Part shown: positions 1-5,965 of the stretch, piece after piece | Numbering within the stretch: the first letter of the stretch is position 1 | Layout: each line of letters starts with the position of its first letter | Assembly (NCBI GenBank): GCA_030617525.1 | Contig: JAUWVG010000173.1 | Coordinates: 1 to 6,024, forward strand | Direction of reading: 5' to 3' | DNA: 6,024 nt | DNA from: Candidatus Aminicenantota bacterium | Lineage (GTDB): Bacteria > Acidobacteriota > Aminicenantia > Aminicenantales > Aminicenantaceae | The notes under the pieces: model-generated | The model's input: only the letters and a program-made list of their open reading frames with translations | What the model was told of the DNA's origin: nothing | Databases searched by the model: none | Program-made: the position numbers and the translations under genes

Positions 1-55
1 ACTTGGGACTCATGATATTGTCCTGGATTTCTTTCTTGATAATGTCTCGTAACAT
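1..55 (-). CDS. ABC-2-type transporter permease, N-terminal fragment (cut by window edge)
   Basis: Reading the minus strand from the ATG at 55 gives MLRDIIKKEIQDNIMSPK before the window ends. This short amphipathic, lysine-rich leader (I-I-K-K-E-I-x-D-N-I-x-S-P-K) is typical of the cytoplasmic start of ABC-2 family permease subunits, where it precedes the first membrane helix. The family forms the membrane part of ATP-driven exporters or envelope-remodelling complexes. The start is supported by an AGGGG purine tract seven bases upstream (about 63-67), a following GAGGA, and a promoter with a perfect TATAAT about 50 bases upstream. It follows the TPR-propeller gene on the same strand after a 213-bp gap, so it may be transcribed separately. 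Only 18 residues are visible and no transmembrane segment is included, so the family call rests on resemblance of the leader alone. Confidence 0.62.
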   Translation of the reverse strand, partial: MLRDIIKKEIQDNIMSPK

Positions 56-105
56 TCCTCTTCCCCTAATTTTTATTCGAGAACATAGCTCTCTTCTGTG
101 ATTTT

Positions 106-133
106 ATTATACATTATTTCGTTCTCTTGTTAA
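106..133 (-). promoter_or_regulatory. Sigma70-like promoter for the permease gene
   Basis: On the minus strand TTAACA (133-128, five of six matches to the -35 consensus) is followed after 16 bp by a perfect TATAAT (111-106), with a TG directly in front of the -10. Predicted transcription would begin near position 99, leaving about 45 bases of leader before the ATG at 55. It gives the permease a promoter independent of the upstream gene. Confidence 0.5.
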
Positions 134-188
134 ATATACGAGTTTCCATTGAAAGCGTTCGAACAGATCGTAGGAGAATAGAAATTAT

Positions 189-246
189 AAAAGGGGACTG
201 TCACCTTTTTACAGGGGTGGAGCGAAAAGGGGACAGTCCCCAATTT
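189..246. repeat. Pair of inverted REP/BIME-like palindromes
   Basis: Two related palindromes face each other. The first (189-210) pairs AAAAGGGGAC with GTCACCTTTT around T199, with one mismatch. The second (225-246) has a perfect GGGGAC-A-GTCCCC core at 229-241, flanked by A and T runs. The reverse complement of the first closely matches the second, so the two are inverted copies separated by about 14 bp. This layout, two palindromic units head to head in an intergenic gap, is that of BIME elements mobilised by RAYT (Y1-type) transposases. No transposase is present in the window. Alternatively they are only back-to-back transcription terminators. Confidence 0.55.
224..241 (-). terminator. 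Possible intrinsic terminator after the TPR-propeller gene
   Basis: Read on the minus strand, 27 bases past the stop codon, the GGGGAC-T-GTCCCC hairpin (241-229) is followed directly by TTTT (228-225). The stem is GC-rich but its loop is very tight and the T run is short. The second palindrome downstream on this strand (210-189) also ends in TTTT and could act as a backup. The same bases make up the repeat described at 189-246, so terminator function is secondary and uncertain. Confidence 0.38.
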
Positions 247-268
247 TTGCTTTTATGAGGATAGGTCG

Positions 269-2416
269 TTACTTTTCCAGAATGACGTTGCGTAAAAGGT
301 ATGATTCGAGCTTCTTGTGGGTGCCGGCGAATGCGACTTTGGTACCATCGGGTGACCAATCTAAAACTCGAATCCCGTTTTGTGGAAAAGAACTCATATC
401 CACATCATAATCCTTCCTGGAGCCATCTTCAATCGAGAGCACAAATAATTTGTCATGATTCAAAATCATGAGCTTTTTTCCATCCGGTGACCACGTCGGT
501 GGTGCAGGGAATCCGGGATCCTCAAATTCTTGTAGCTTTTCCCCAGATTTTAGATCGATCACAATGAGCTTCCAATCAAATATTTTATAAAAGGCCATCT
601 TTGAAAAATCGCGTGAGCACCGTATGCTTGGGAATCCTGCCCGTTTTTCCGGACGATAGATATAGCGCTCATCACCTGTCTTTAGATCCCGCTCAACAAT
701 GCCAGTAGGGAGGGTGTAATTCTTTTTTCCTTGAAGGTAACGCGAATAATAGATTCCTTCCCCATCTCCCCGCCAATCAGTGTGGCTGATATTCACTTCT
801 AAATTAAGATCCCACGAATTCCACTCTCCCGAATCGAGTTTGAGCACATACATCTTAAAATCAACAACGTCATTAGAACCCATTGGAGTTTGGGGATCAT
901 TGCCGGAGTAGCTGATCCCGCTCCCATCCGGAAGCCAGCGGAGGTCTGCGACCCGAGGAACAATTCGATCACCTCGGGTACTGGGTGCCTTGAACTTCCG
1001 GACCTCTCCCCCTGAAAGAGGATAAATCACCACATAGAGCTCACCCCACTTATCATTCAAATTCGAGAGAAAAGCTAGTTGCTCTCCATCCGGCGACCAT
1101 ACAGGATAGGTGTTTCTTCCTGTCGGCCGGAACTCCAATTGGCGAGGCTTTCCGGTGGGCTCTCCCGTCTGGGGATCGACCGGCATGATAAAAACATCCA
1201 AGATATTCATCCAACTCATTAAACAGAGTCCTTTTTGTGTCCAATTTATAAGTCTGTTATATCGTCCCTCCCTCAAGAAAAAGGGTTGCCCATCGGGATT
1301 ACCATTCTTTTTCATAGGGATTGCCCAAACGGCTGGAGTTCCCGATCGATCGCTCATAAAAGCGATGTGTTTTCCGTCCGGAGACCAGCACGGCTGCATG
1401 TTATTGGCAACAGAATCCATTAGAGGTTTTACGGCTTTCCCCGCTAAATCCAGGACATAGATGTTCCCGATCCCCTCTTTGTGCTCATGAAAAACGATAT
1501 GTTTTCCATCTGGAGAGAGGTCGGCTTTGATAATGTAATCCGCATTTGGATTCAGCTTGGTACCTTTTTGAACTGCAATCTCATGGAGCAAGCTGAATGT
1601 CCTTTCTTGAACTGACAAAATCCCCAGCCGGATAAGTTTCTTCTGGATGATATGTATAGCCAAGATTTTCCGGGCTCCAGGAAACCATTCGACGGGATAG
1701 ATCCTGTCATCTTTAGCTTCACACTGAAAAATGGACTGGGATTTTCCTTTTAGGTCAGAGATCCAGACTTCTTGTAAGGGATCCTTCCATCCATCAAACC
1801 TAAAAGCGACCTGCTTGCCATCCGGTGACCAAACAGGATTATAAGTGACGCCATGCCCCTCACCTTCCCAGTCGAAGTATGTTATGTATACGAGCTCTCC
1901 TGTGACAAGATCTTTATACGCAACATTCTGTCCCGGGCCCTCCCCTATATTGATTCCTAATAGTTTTGTCCCATCGGGGGATAGAGACTGGTTCTCCAAT
2001 AAATATCCATCGTCGGCCCTTGAGTAAATTCTCGAGAGGGATTGCTCCTTCTTTTTAGGGACCTTGAGCTCAGCCAATCGTGCACGGGCTGTCGTTATAA
2101 GATCTGGTTGGTCAGAATAATTTCTCAAAACCAATTCATAGGCCTCGATGGCCTCTTCCTTGCCCAGTTTTTCATAACACATACCGATCTGAAGCTGGGC
2201 CTTACCGGCGATTTTTTTGTCGCCCGGAAATTCCTGGACGATCTTGAGGAGGATCTGGATGGCTCCATTCAAATCGCCCTCGGACTCCTTTTTAAACAAG
2301 GCCGCTTCGTAGAGTTCTTCGGCTGACTCTTGGGATAGAGCGTGTTGGAAAGAAACCAGTAAGATAACACCCAAAAATGTCAAAAATACCCAATAAAAAA
2401 TTCTTCCATGTTTCAT
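269..2416 (-). CDS. Exported TPR plus TolB/PD40-type beta-propeller protein
   Basis: This 715-residue protein starts with a signal peptide: K2, H3 and R5, a hydrophobic core at about 7-23, and a likely cleavage after A-L-S (28). Residues 31-116 form TPR-like helices (A-x-x-L-Y-E-A-A-L at 32-40, then A-Q-L-Q-I-G-x-C-Y-E-K-L-G at 73-85). From about 140 to the end it is a beta-propeller with recurring W-S-P-D-G motifs: S-P-D-G at 146, 197, 301, 345, 441, 643 and 688, with variants L-P-D-G (495) and R-G-D-G (549). Three degenerate blades at W244, W392 and C600 keep the roughly 49-residue period, giving about twelve blades, consistent with two six-bladed TolB-like propellers. Such proteins sit in the periplasm or on the surface and act as protein-binding scaffolds; no catalytic triad is apparent and the exact role is unknown. 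A C-terminal peptidase domain, common in related PD40 proteins, is absent. The start is fixed by a strong GGAGGT site and the signal peptide. It follows the response regulator by 108 bp and has its own putative control region. Confidence 0.85.
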   Translation of the reverse strand: MKHGRIFYWVFLTFLGVILLVSFQHALSQESAEELYEAALFKKESEGDLNGAIQILLKIVQEFPGDKKIAGKAQLQIGMCYEKLGKEEAIEAYELVLRNYSDQPDLITTARARLAELKVPKKKEQSLSRIYSRADDGYLLENQSLSPDGTKLLGINIGEGPGQNVAYKDLVTGELVYITYFDWEGEGHGVTYNPVWSPDGKQVAFRFDGWKDPLQEVWISDLKGKSQSIFQCEAKDDRIYPVEWFPGARKILAIHIIQKKLIRLGILSVQERTFSLLHEIAVQKGTKLNPNADYIIKADLSPDGKHIVFHEHKEGIGNIYVLDLAGKAVKPLMDSVANNMQPCWSPDGKHIAFMSDRSGTPAVWAIPMKKNGNPDGQPFFLREGRYNRLINWTQKGLCLMSWMNILDVFIMPVDPQTGEPTGKPRQLEFRPTGRNTYPVWSPDGEQLAFLSNLNDKWGELYVVIYPLSGGEVRKFKAPSTRGDRIVPRVADLRWLPDGSGISYSGNDPQTPMGSNDVVDFKMYVLKLDSGEWNSWDLNLEVNISHTDWRGDGEGIYYSRYLQGKKNYTLPTGIVERDLKTGDERYIYRPEKRAGFPSIRCSRDFSKMAFYKIFDWKLIVIDLKSGEKLQEFEDPGFPAPPTWSPDGKKLMILNHDKLFVLSIEDGSRKDYDVDMSSFPQNGIRVLDWSPDGTKVAFAGTHKKLESYLLRNVILEK

Positions 2417-2422
2417 GATTTG

Positions 2423-2430
2423 ACCTCCCT
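2423..2430 (-). promoter_or_regulatory. Strong ribosome binding site of the TPR-propeller gene
   Basis: The minus strand reads AGGGAGGT, six bases before the ATG at 2416. It is the best Shine-Dalgarno match in the window. It fixes the start and suggests higher translation than that of the kinase or regulator. Confidence 0.75.
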
Positions 2431-2452
2431 ACAAAATTTCATTTCATAGGGA

Positions 2453-2461
2453 ATACTAGCA
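2453..2461 (-). promoter_or_regulatory. Candidate extended -10 promoter for the TPR-propeller gene
   Basis: On the minus strand TGC precedes TAGTAT (2458-2453), matching the TGn extended -10 form with four of six -10 bases. There is no good -35 at 17 bp (ACCACA). The repeat pair GTTAAG/GTTGAG (2480-2496) ends 21 bp upstream of the -10, so it lies where an activator would compensate for a poor -35. The leader would be about 30 bases. The call depends on the operator reading being right. Confidence 0.35.
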
Positions 2462-2479
2462 AATTTTTCGAACTCTGTG

Positions 2480-2496
2480 GTTAAGCTTGTGTTGAG
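2480..2496 (-). promoter_or_regulatory. Two 11-bp-phased direct repeats, putative OmpR-family operator
   Basis: On the minus strand CTCAAC (2496-2491) and CTTAAC (2485-2480) occur with starts exactly 11 bp apart. The same hexamers with the same spacing lie upstream of the kinase gene at 5448-5475. OmpR/PhoB-family regulators bind tandem direct repeats with 10-11 bp spacing, and the Bacillus PhoP (TTAACA-type) and Streptomyces PhoP boxes show comparable sequence and geometry. The natural candidate protein is the regulator encoded at 2525-3205. This is inferred from pattern alone. Confidence 0.5.
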
Positions 2497-2524
2497 ATTC
2501 CAATGCGTTTTTGTTTTGAAAATG

Positions 2525-3205
2525 TCATCCATTAAATTTATATCCCACGCCTCTGATGCTGACAATGAGTTCTGGATTGGCCGGATCATCCTCTAATTTC
2601 TGCCTCAAATAAACGATGTGGGGATCGATGGTACGGGGAGAGACGATGGCATCACCCCACGCATTATCCAGGATAGCATCCCTGGTCAGCACTTCTCCCT
2701 TGTGTTCGATAAAAAACTTGAGAAGATTAAATTCTAGAGCAGTCAAATGGAGTTTCTTTTCGGCTTTCATCACCTCATGGCTTTTGAAATTGACCAACAC
2801 ATCCCCGAATTCATATGTTTCCTTTGTTTCCTCCCGTTGGTTGACTCTCCGCAGTATTGCTTTCACCCGAGCAACCATCTCCCTCGACCCGATGGGTTTG
2901 GTGACATAATCATCAGCTCCCAACTCCAATCCCGTCACTTTGTCCATCTCCTCGGTTTTGGCCGCTGTGAGCATCAAAATTGGCGTGCCGATCCCTGATT
3001 CCCTCAGTTTTTTACACACCTCAAAACCATTCAACCCGGGAAGCAGGATATCCAGGATGATCAAATGAAAATTCCCGTCCAAGGCTTTTTTTAAGCCTTC
3101 TTTCCCGTCTATGGCTGAAGAGACCTTGAAGCCTTCGAATTCCAGATCGTCCTTCAATCCCATAAGGATGGTCTTGTCATCTTCTATGATCAATATTTTT
3201 TCCAT
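2525..3205 (-). CDS. OmpR/PhoB-family two-component response regulator
   Basis: This is a 226-residue DNA-binding response regulator, of normal length for the family. The receiver domain (about 3-118) carries the acidic pair E8/D9/D10, phospho-acceptor D52 in L-D-I-L-L-P-G, T80 and K103 in the V-T-K-P motif. The C-terminal winged helix (about 130-224) has the effector-domain signature L-T-A-L-E-F-N-L-L near 154-162, the recognition-helix region R-T-I-D-P-H-I-V-Y-L-R-Q-K-L, and the closing hairpin R-G-V-G-Y-K-F. All phosphorylation residues are intact, so it should be functional. The ATG at 3205 was chosen because M-E-K-I-L-I-I-E-D-D is the standard domain start. A start at 3274 would add 23 residues overlapping the kinase end that have no family counterpart. 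AAAGGCGGA lies just upstream, inside the 14-bp gap after the kinase stop, so the two are co-transcribed. PhoB-like by family, but nothing here points to phosphate as the signal. Confidence 0.93.
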   Translation of the reverse strand: MEKILIIEDDKTILMGLKDDLEFEGFKVSSAIDGKEGLKKALDGNFHLIILDILLPGLNGFEVCKKLRESGIGTPILMLTAAKTEEMDKVTGLELGADDYVTKPIGSREMVARVKAILRRVNQREETKETYEFGDVLVNFKSHEVMKAEKKLHLTALEFNLLKFFIEHKGEVLTRDAILDNAWGDAIVSPRTIDPHIVYLRQKLEDDPANPELIVSIRGVGYKFNG

Positions 3206-3219
3206 TTTTATCCGCCTTT

Positions 3220-5349
3220 TTAAATTTTCCGATCTATCGGGAGCTGGATAGTGATCTCCGTTCCTTTTCCCCACTCGCTTTCCAAAATCACCTCGCCGCC
3301 ATGGGCTTTGGCGATATGGGAAACGAGGGTCAATCCGATACCACTCCCTTTTACGGTGCTGTTTTGGATATCCCCCGATCGGTAGAATTTCTCAAAAACC
3401 CTGTCTTGGTCATCTTTGCCGATGCCGATTCCTTGATCTTCTACACAAAAGTAAATATTTTCCTGGTCAGACCAGGCTCGAAATTTGATTTTTCGGCTGT
3501 CCTCGGAATATTTCACAGAATTGTCCAGCAAATTAAAAAGAGCTCTGGAGAGGGCTTCTCTATCCGCAAAAATTTTGGGCAACTCCTCTGGTATTTCACT
3601 TTCTATCGTGAAATCCTGGAGAGCGACCTGTTCCTGGAAACGGGATACGATATCCCTACACATCTCAGCCACATCGGTCTCTTCGAACTCGTATTCCTTC
3701 ATCCCTGCTTCAATCTTCGAAAAATCGAGGATGTTCTCGATAAGCCAGCTGAGCCGTTCACTTTCATGCGTTATGGATTCGTAATAATGCTGTTTTTTGC
3801 TCTCCTCTTTGACCCGTCCTCTCTGGAGGAGCTCTGCCAGGTAACGGATCGATGTCAGGGGTGTACGGAATTCATGGGAGACAGTGGAGACAAACTCGGA
3901 TTTCAGTTTCGCTAACCTTAACTCTTTGGCTGTGCTCCTGATCGCTAAGATGCCACCGAAAAGGATGGCGACAATAACAACCACAACAGAAAGAACGTAA
4001 ATATTTCGCCGTAAACTGAACTGCCGTTCGGCTGCGCTGGGCAAAGCCTGATAAATCTTGACTGTCCAGGGGGGAAAATTCTTTTCAAAATTACGTGAAT
4101 AGCTCAATTGAGGGTTAGCGCTTTTCTGCCGAGGGATTTCTTCTCCAGCCATCACTTTATCCTCCTCATCAGCAATTTGGACAATAAATCCCTCTCTCAA
4201 TGACAATTTTGCCAAAATGGAAGGGAGGATTTCATTTGTTAGGTATTGGTAATCGATGCTGAATCCAAACATGGACTGGCTATCGGGATACGTATAGGAG
4301 ATCAAAATAGGTTTGTTGCCTATTTTTTGAGAAAGATGAAAAGAAGTCCCAGATGAGTCCTCAGAATCGGTCTGTTCTGTCACGATAAGGGGAGCTACCC
4401 TTTGTGCGATCTTCTCGATGGCGGCCATTCTTTCTAATTTTTCTCTCTCGGTCTGTTCGAGTTCTGTCCATCGATCAGCGCTGTCCTCTCCGATGTTTTC
4501 AATGTTCACTCTTTGCCTTAGGGAATCAAGTTCATCTCTGACCTTCTTCAAATAAAAATAAAACTGGGCTCGACTGATCGACCACTGCGTTCCCAAAAGG
4601 TTTTTATAGAGTTCGAGGTATGTTTCGATGCCTTCCCAATCTTTGTCCCTATCGGAATACATCGTGCCCATCTGATACAGAGCTATTAACGCAAACGGAA
4701 TTCCGTCCGAACTCGATTCTTCCTGATAATCACTAACAATCTGTTTATACGTCTGGATGGATCTATCCAGATTCCCTGATAACTTGTAGCAACGAGCGAT
4801 TCGATTCAGAAGCAGAGCACGGGAGGTCTTATCGGAAGTCGAACGCATCAATTGTCTGTAGTTACTGATAGCAAAGGAATAATTCCGCGTCTTATACTCT
4901 GCCGCTTCCGCTGATTTGAAAAGATTATTCTCTTCAATTCTTACAGGACCTTTCTTTGAATATGCGGATTCTCCGTTCAGGTTGTAGAGCGGTTTAAAGG
5001 AGGGAAAGGTGACTTGTCCGCTACGGCCGACATAAAAGATCTCGTCGACTAAATCTTCATTTTCTTCAATTCTGCTGGCGACATCTGTTAACTGACTCTC
5101 ATTTAGCTGACCTTGTGATAAGTTAAGGAGTTTGAAAGACCGTTCTTCAGCTTCTCGAATGGTTCCCATGACCTGATTATTGATCGATGCGGCTATTCTC
5201 TCCTGCTCCTGGTTTATCTCTGTTTGCTTAACCAGTTTGTCTCTTTCTGCCTCCCGGATAGCGAAAACCGTCAATATCACGCTGAATATCAACACGATGG
5301 CAGCAAATAGGATTATCGCTCTTTTCTGCCAATCCAATTTTAGATTCAT
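3220..5349 (-). CDS. Membrane sensor histidine kinase with extracytoplasmic TPR-containing sensor region
   Basis: This 709-residue kinase is the likely phosphodonor for the adjacent regulator. Membrane helix 1 is at about 11-31 and helix 2 at about 449-470, enclosing about 415 extracytoplasmic residues. That region begins with a helical stretch (32-105). TPR-like repeats follow at about 143-252 (A-I-S-N-Y-R-Q-L, then R-I-A-R-C-Y-K-L-S-G-N-L-D-R-S-I-Q-T-Y), then a charged, probably coiled helix (260-320) and a part of about 335-433 that could be a Cache/PAS-like sensor. The cytoplasmic part holds HisKA with the H box S-H-E-F-R-T-P-L (H492), N box N606/N610, G1 D638-Q-G-I-G-I-G, F box F-E-K-F-Y-R and G2 G668-S-G-I-G-L, all intact. 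No HAMP or cytoplasmic PAS domain lies between helix 2 and HisKA. The region just before the ATG (GGGGCGATT, about ten bases away) is a weak ribosome binding site. The ligand is unknown. Confidence 0.93.
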   Translation of the reverse strand: MNLKLDWQKRAIILFAAIVLIFSVILTVFAIREAERDKLVKQTEINQEQERIAASINNQVMGTIREAEERSFKLLNLSQGQLNESQLTDVASRIEENEDLVDEIFYVGRSGQVTFPSFKPLYNLNGESAYSKKGPVRIEENNLFKSAEAAEYKTRNYSFAISNYRQLMRSTSDKTSRALLLNRIARCYKLSGNLDRSIQTYKQIVSDYQEESSSDGIPFALIALYQMGTMYSDRDKDWEGIETYLELYKNLLGTQWSISRAQFYFYLKKVRDELDSLRQRVNIENIGEDSADRWTELEQTEREKLERMAAIEKIAQRVAPLIVTEQTDSEDSSGTSFHLSQKIGNKPILISYTYPDSQSMFGFSIDYQYLTNEILPSILAKLSLREGFIVQIADEEDKVMAGEEIPRQKSANPQLSYSRNFEKNFPPWTVKIYQALPSAAERQFSLRRNIYVLSVVVVIVAILFGGILAIRSTAKELRLAKLKSEFVSTVSHEFRTPLTSIRYLAELLQRGRVKEESKKQHYYESITHESERLSWLIENILDFSKIEAGMKEYEFEETDVAEMCRDIVSRFQEQVALQDFTIESEIPEELPKIFADREALSRALFNLLDNSVKYSEDSRKIKFRAWSDQENIYFCVEDQGIGIGKDDQDRVFEKFYRSGDIQNSTVKGSGIGLTLVSHIAKAHGGEVILESEWGKGTEITIQLPIDRKI

Positions 5350-5376
5350 CTGTGAATCGCCCCAGATTTTCTGTCT

Positions 5377-5405
5377 ATAATAAAAAACCCTGTGTATTTT
5401 TACAA
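5377..5405 (-). promoter_or_regulatory. Candidate sigma70-like promoter for the kinase-regulator operon
   Basis: The minus strand shows TTGTAA (5405-5400), then 17 bp, then TATTAT (5382-5377); four and five bases respectively match consensus and the spacing is ideal. The -10 ends 27 bases before the kinase ATG, giving a leader of about 20 bases. An alternative -10 (TAAAGT, 5427-5422) lies about 20 bp below the GTTRAG repeat block, in an arrangement resembling that at the TPR-propeller gene. Confidence 0.42.
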
Positions 5406-5447
5406 ACGGATGATATCAGATACTTTAGTAAGAAACACTGATTTTGA

Positions 5448-5475
5448 GTTGAGTTATAGTTAAGTTTTGGTTGAG
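5448..5475 (-). promoter_or_regulatory. Three 11-bp-phased direct repeats, putative autoregulatory operator
   Basis: On the plus strand GTTGAG (5448), GTTAAG (5459) and GTTGAG (5470) start exactly 11 bp apart; on the minus strand they read CTCAAC, CTTAAC, CTCAAC. Weak extra units sharing only TGA occur near the same phase at 5439 and 5482. One turn per unit is the geometry recognised by tandem dimers of OmpR/PhoB-type regulators. The block begins 43 bp upstream of the candidate -35 of the kinase operon, so positive or negative autoregulation is plausible. The same paired hexamers recur at 2480-2496. Confidence 0.52.
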
Positions 5476-5589
5476 ATTTAATGATACCTTAGTCTCAGTC
5501 TTCGTACTTTGAAAATTTTTTGCCAATCCAATACCTGAAAACTGGATTAGTAAATTCATATTCATGACCATTTTTCTCTAATAATCCTA

Positions 5590-5634
5590 TTGCTAATTTT
5601 TAGCAACACTTTTTTAGCAACTAATTTTCAGCAA
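5590..5634. repeat. 14-bp-phased AGCAA repeats with an embedded palindrome
   Basis: AGCAA occurs at 5602, 5616 and 5630, exactly 14 bp apart, within units TTTTTAGCAA, TTTTTAGCAA and TTTTCAGCAA. The first unit is also the right arm of a perfect palindrome, TTGCTAA-TTT-TTAGCAA (5590-5606). The block could be a protein-binding array or a small tandem duplication that has drifted. It lies about 115 bp beyond the GTTRAG repeats. Confidence 0.5.
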
Positions 5635-5723
5635 TGTTCGTCAACTCAATCCTTTATATAGACGAGCATAATGCATATAAAATTTCAATATGGCCACTGA
5701 TCTCTAGAAGCGGAGTGTCTTTT

Positions 5724-5740
5724 AGCAGGAAAAACCTGCT
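5724..5740. repeat. Perfect hairpin AGCAGG/CCTGCT
   Basis: AGCAGG (5724-5729) and CCTGCT (5735-5740) form a 6-bp stem around an AAAAA loop. Neither strand has a T run after it, so it is not a classic intrinsic terminator. It may be part of a structured RNA or an operator. Confidence 0.4.
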
Positions 5741-5823
5741 GATAGATGTGGGCTCAATTAATCTTTGACACTCACCTCAAATCCCTCCCCCTTGTTTTGG
5801 ACATAATGTTCCCAGCGGTGCCT

Positions 5824-5863
5824 CTTTGACTTATATCAAAGCCTATCGCTCACACTTGATAGG
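5824..5863. repeat. Two adjacent perfect inverted repeats
   Basis: CTTTGA (5824-5829) pairs with TCAAAG (5836-5841) across six bases, and immediately next to it CCTATC (5842-5847) pairs with GATAGG (5858-5863) across ten bases. The two stems abut with no gap, as coaxially stacked helices do in structured RNAs. No known RNA family was recognised. Short stems like these can also arise by chance in AT-rich DNA. Confidence 0.4.
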
Positions 5864-5936
5864 AAGTTTAAAAGAGACTTTCCAACCCCGTTGACTCTCT
5901 CAGGCATGAGTGATGGGGCGAAGAAAGCGCGTGAAT

Positions 5937-5965
5937 TTGAATCCAGTGCAGGGCTGTGGTATAGA
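5937..5965 (+). promoter_or_regulatory. Candidate plus-strand promoter
   Basis: TTGAAT (5937-5942), a 17-bp spacer ending in TGG, and TATAGA (5960-5965) resemble a sigma70 promoter with an extended -10. It points towards the right edge, and the first in-frame ATG lies 41 bases beyond it. It would make the region divergent. Confidence 0.3.

Noticed and set aside
1110..1460. Plus-strand open frame of 116 codons inside the propeller gene
   Set aside because: It is antisense to propeller blades with intact W-S-P-D-G motifs; the recurring proline and glycine codons create open antisense frames.
345..1985. Recurrent DNA motif similar to CCATCCGGTGACCA
   Set aside because: Every copy encodes the S-P-D-G blade motif of the propeller protein in frame, so it is a protein-level repeat and not a mobile or regulatory DNA element.
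3206..3274. Longer response regulator starting at 3274
   Set aside because: The extra 23 residues overlap the end of the kinase and do not resemble any receiver-domain extension, while the start at 3205 matches the family and has a purine-rich site in the gap.
3301..3915. Plus-strand open frame of 204 codons inside the kinase gene
   Set aside because: It lies antisense to the conserved HisKA/HATPase region, shows no domain resemblance and has no clear ribosome binding site; it is a by-product of kinase codon use.
2525..5349. Naming the pair phoB/phoR
   Set aside because: Domain family fits, but the sensor region is unlike PhoR and no phosphate-transport or phosphatase gene is nearby.
5590..5634. 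CRISPR-like reading of the AGCAA repeats
   Set aside because: Units are only about 10 bp with 4-bp gaps, far too short for CRISPR repeats and spacers.
5764..5770. TTTGACA as a -35 element on the plus strand
   Set aside because: No acceptable -10 hexamer is found 15-19 bp downstream; the sequence there is C-rich.
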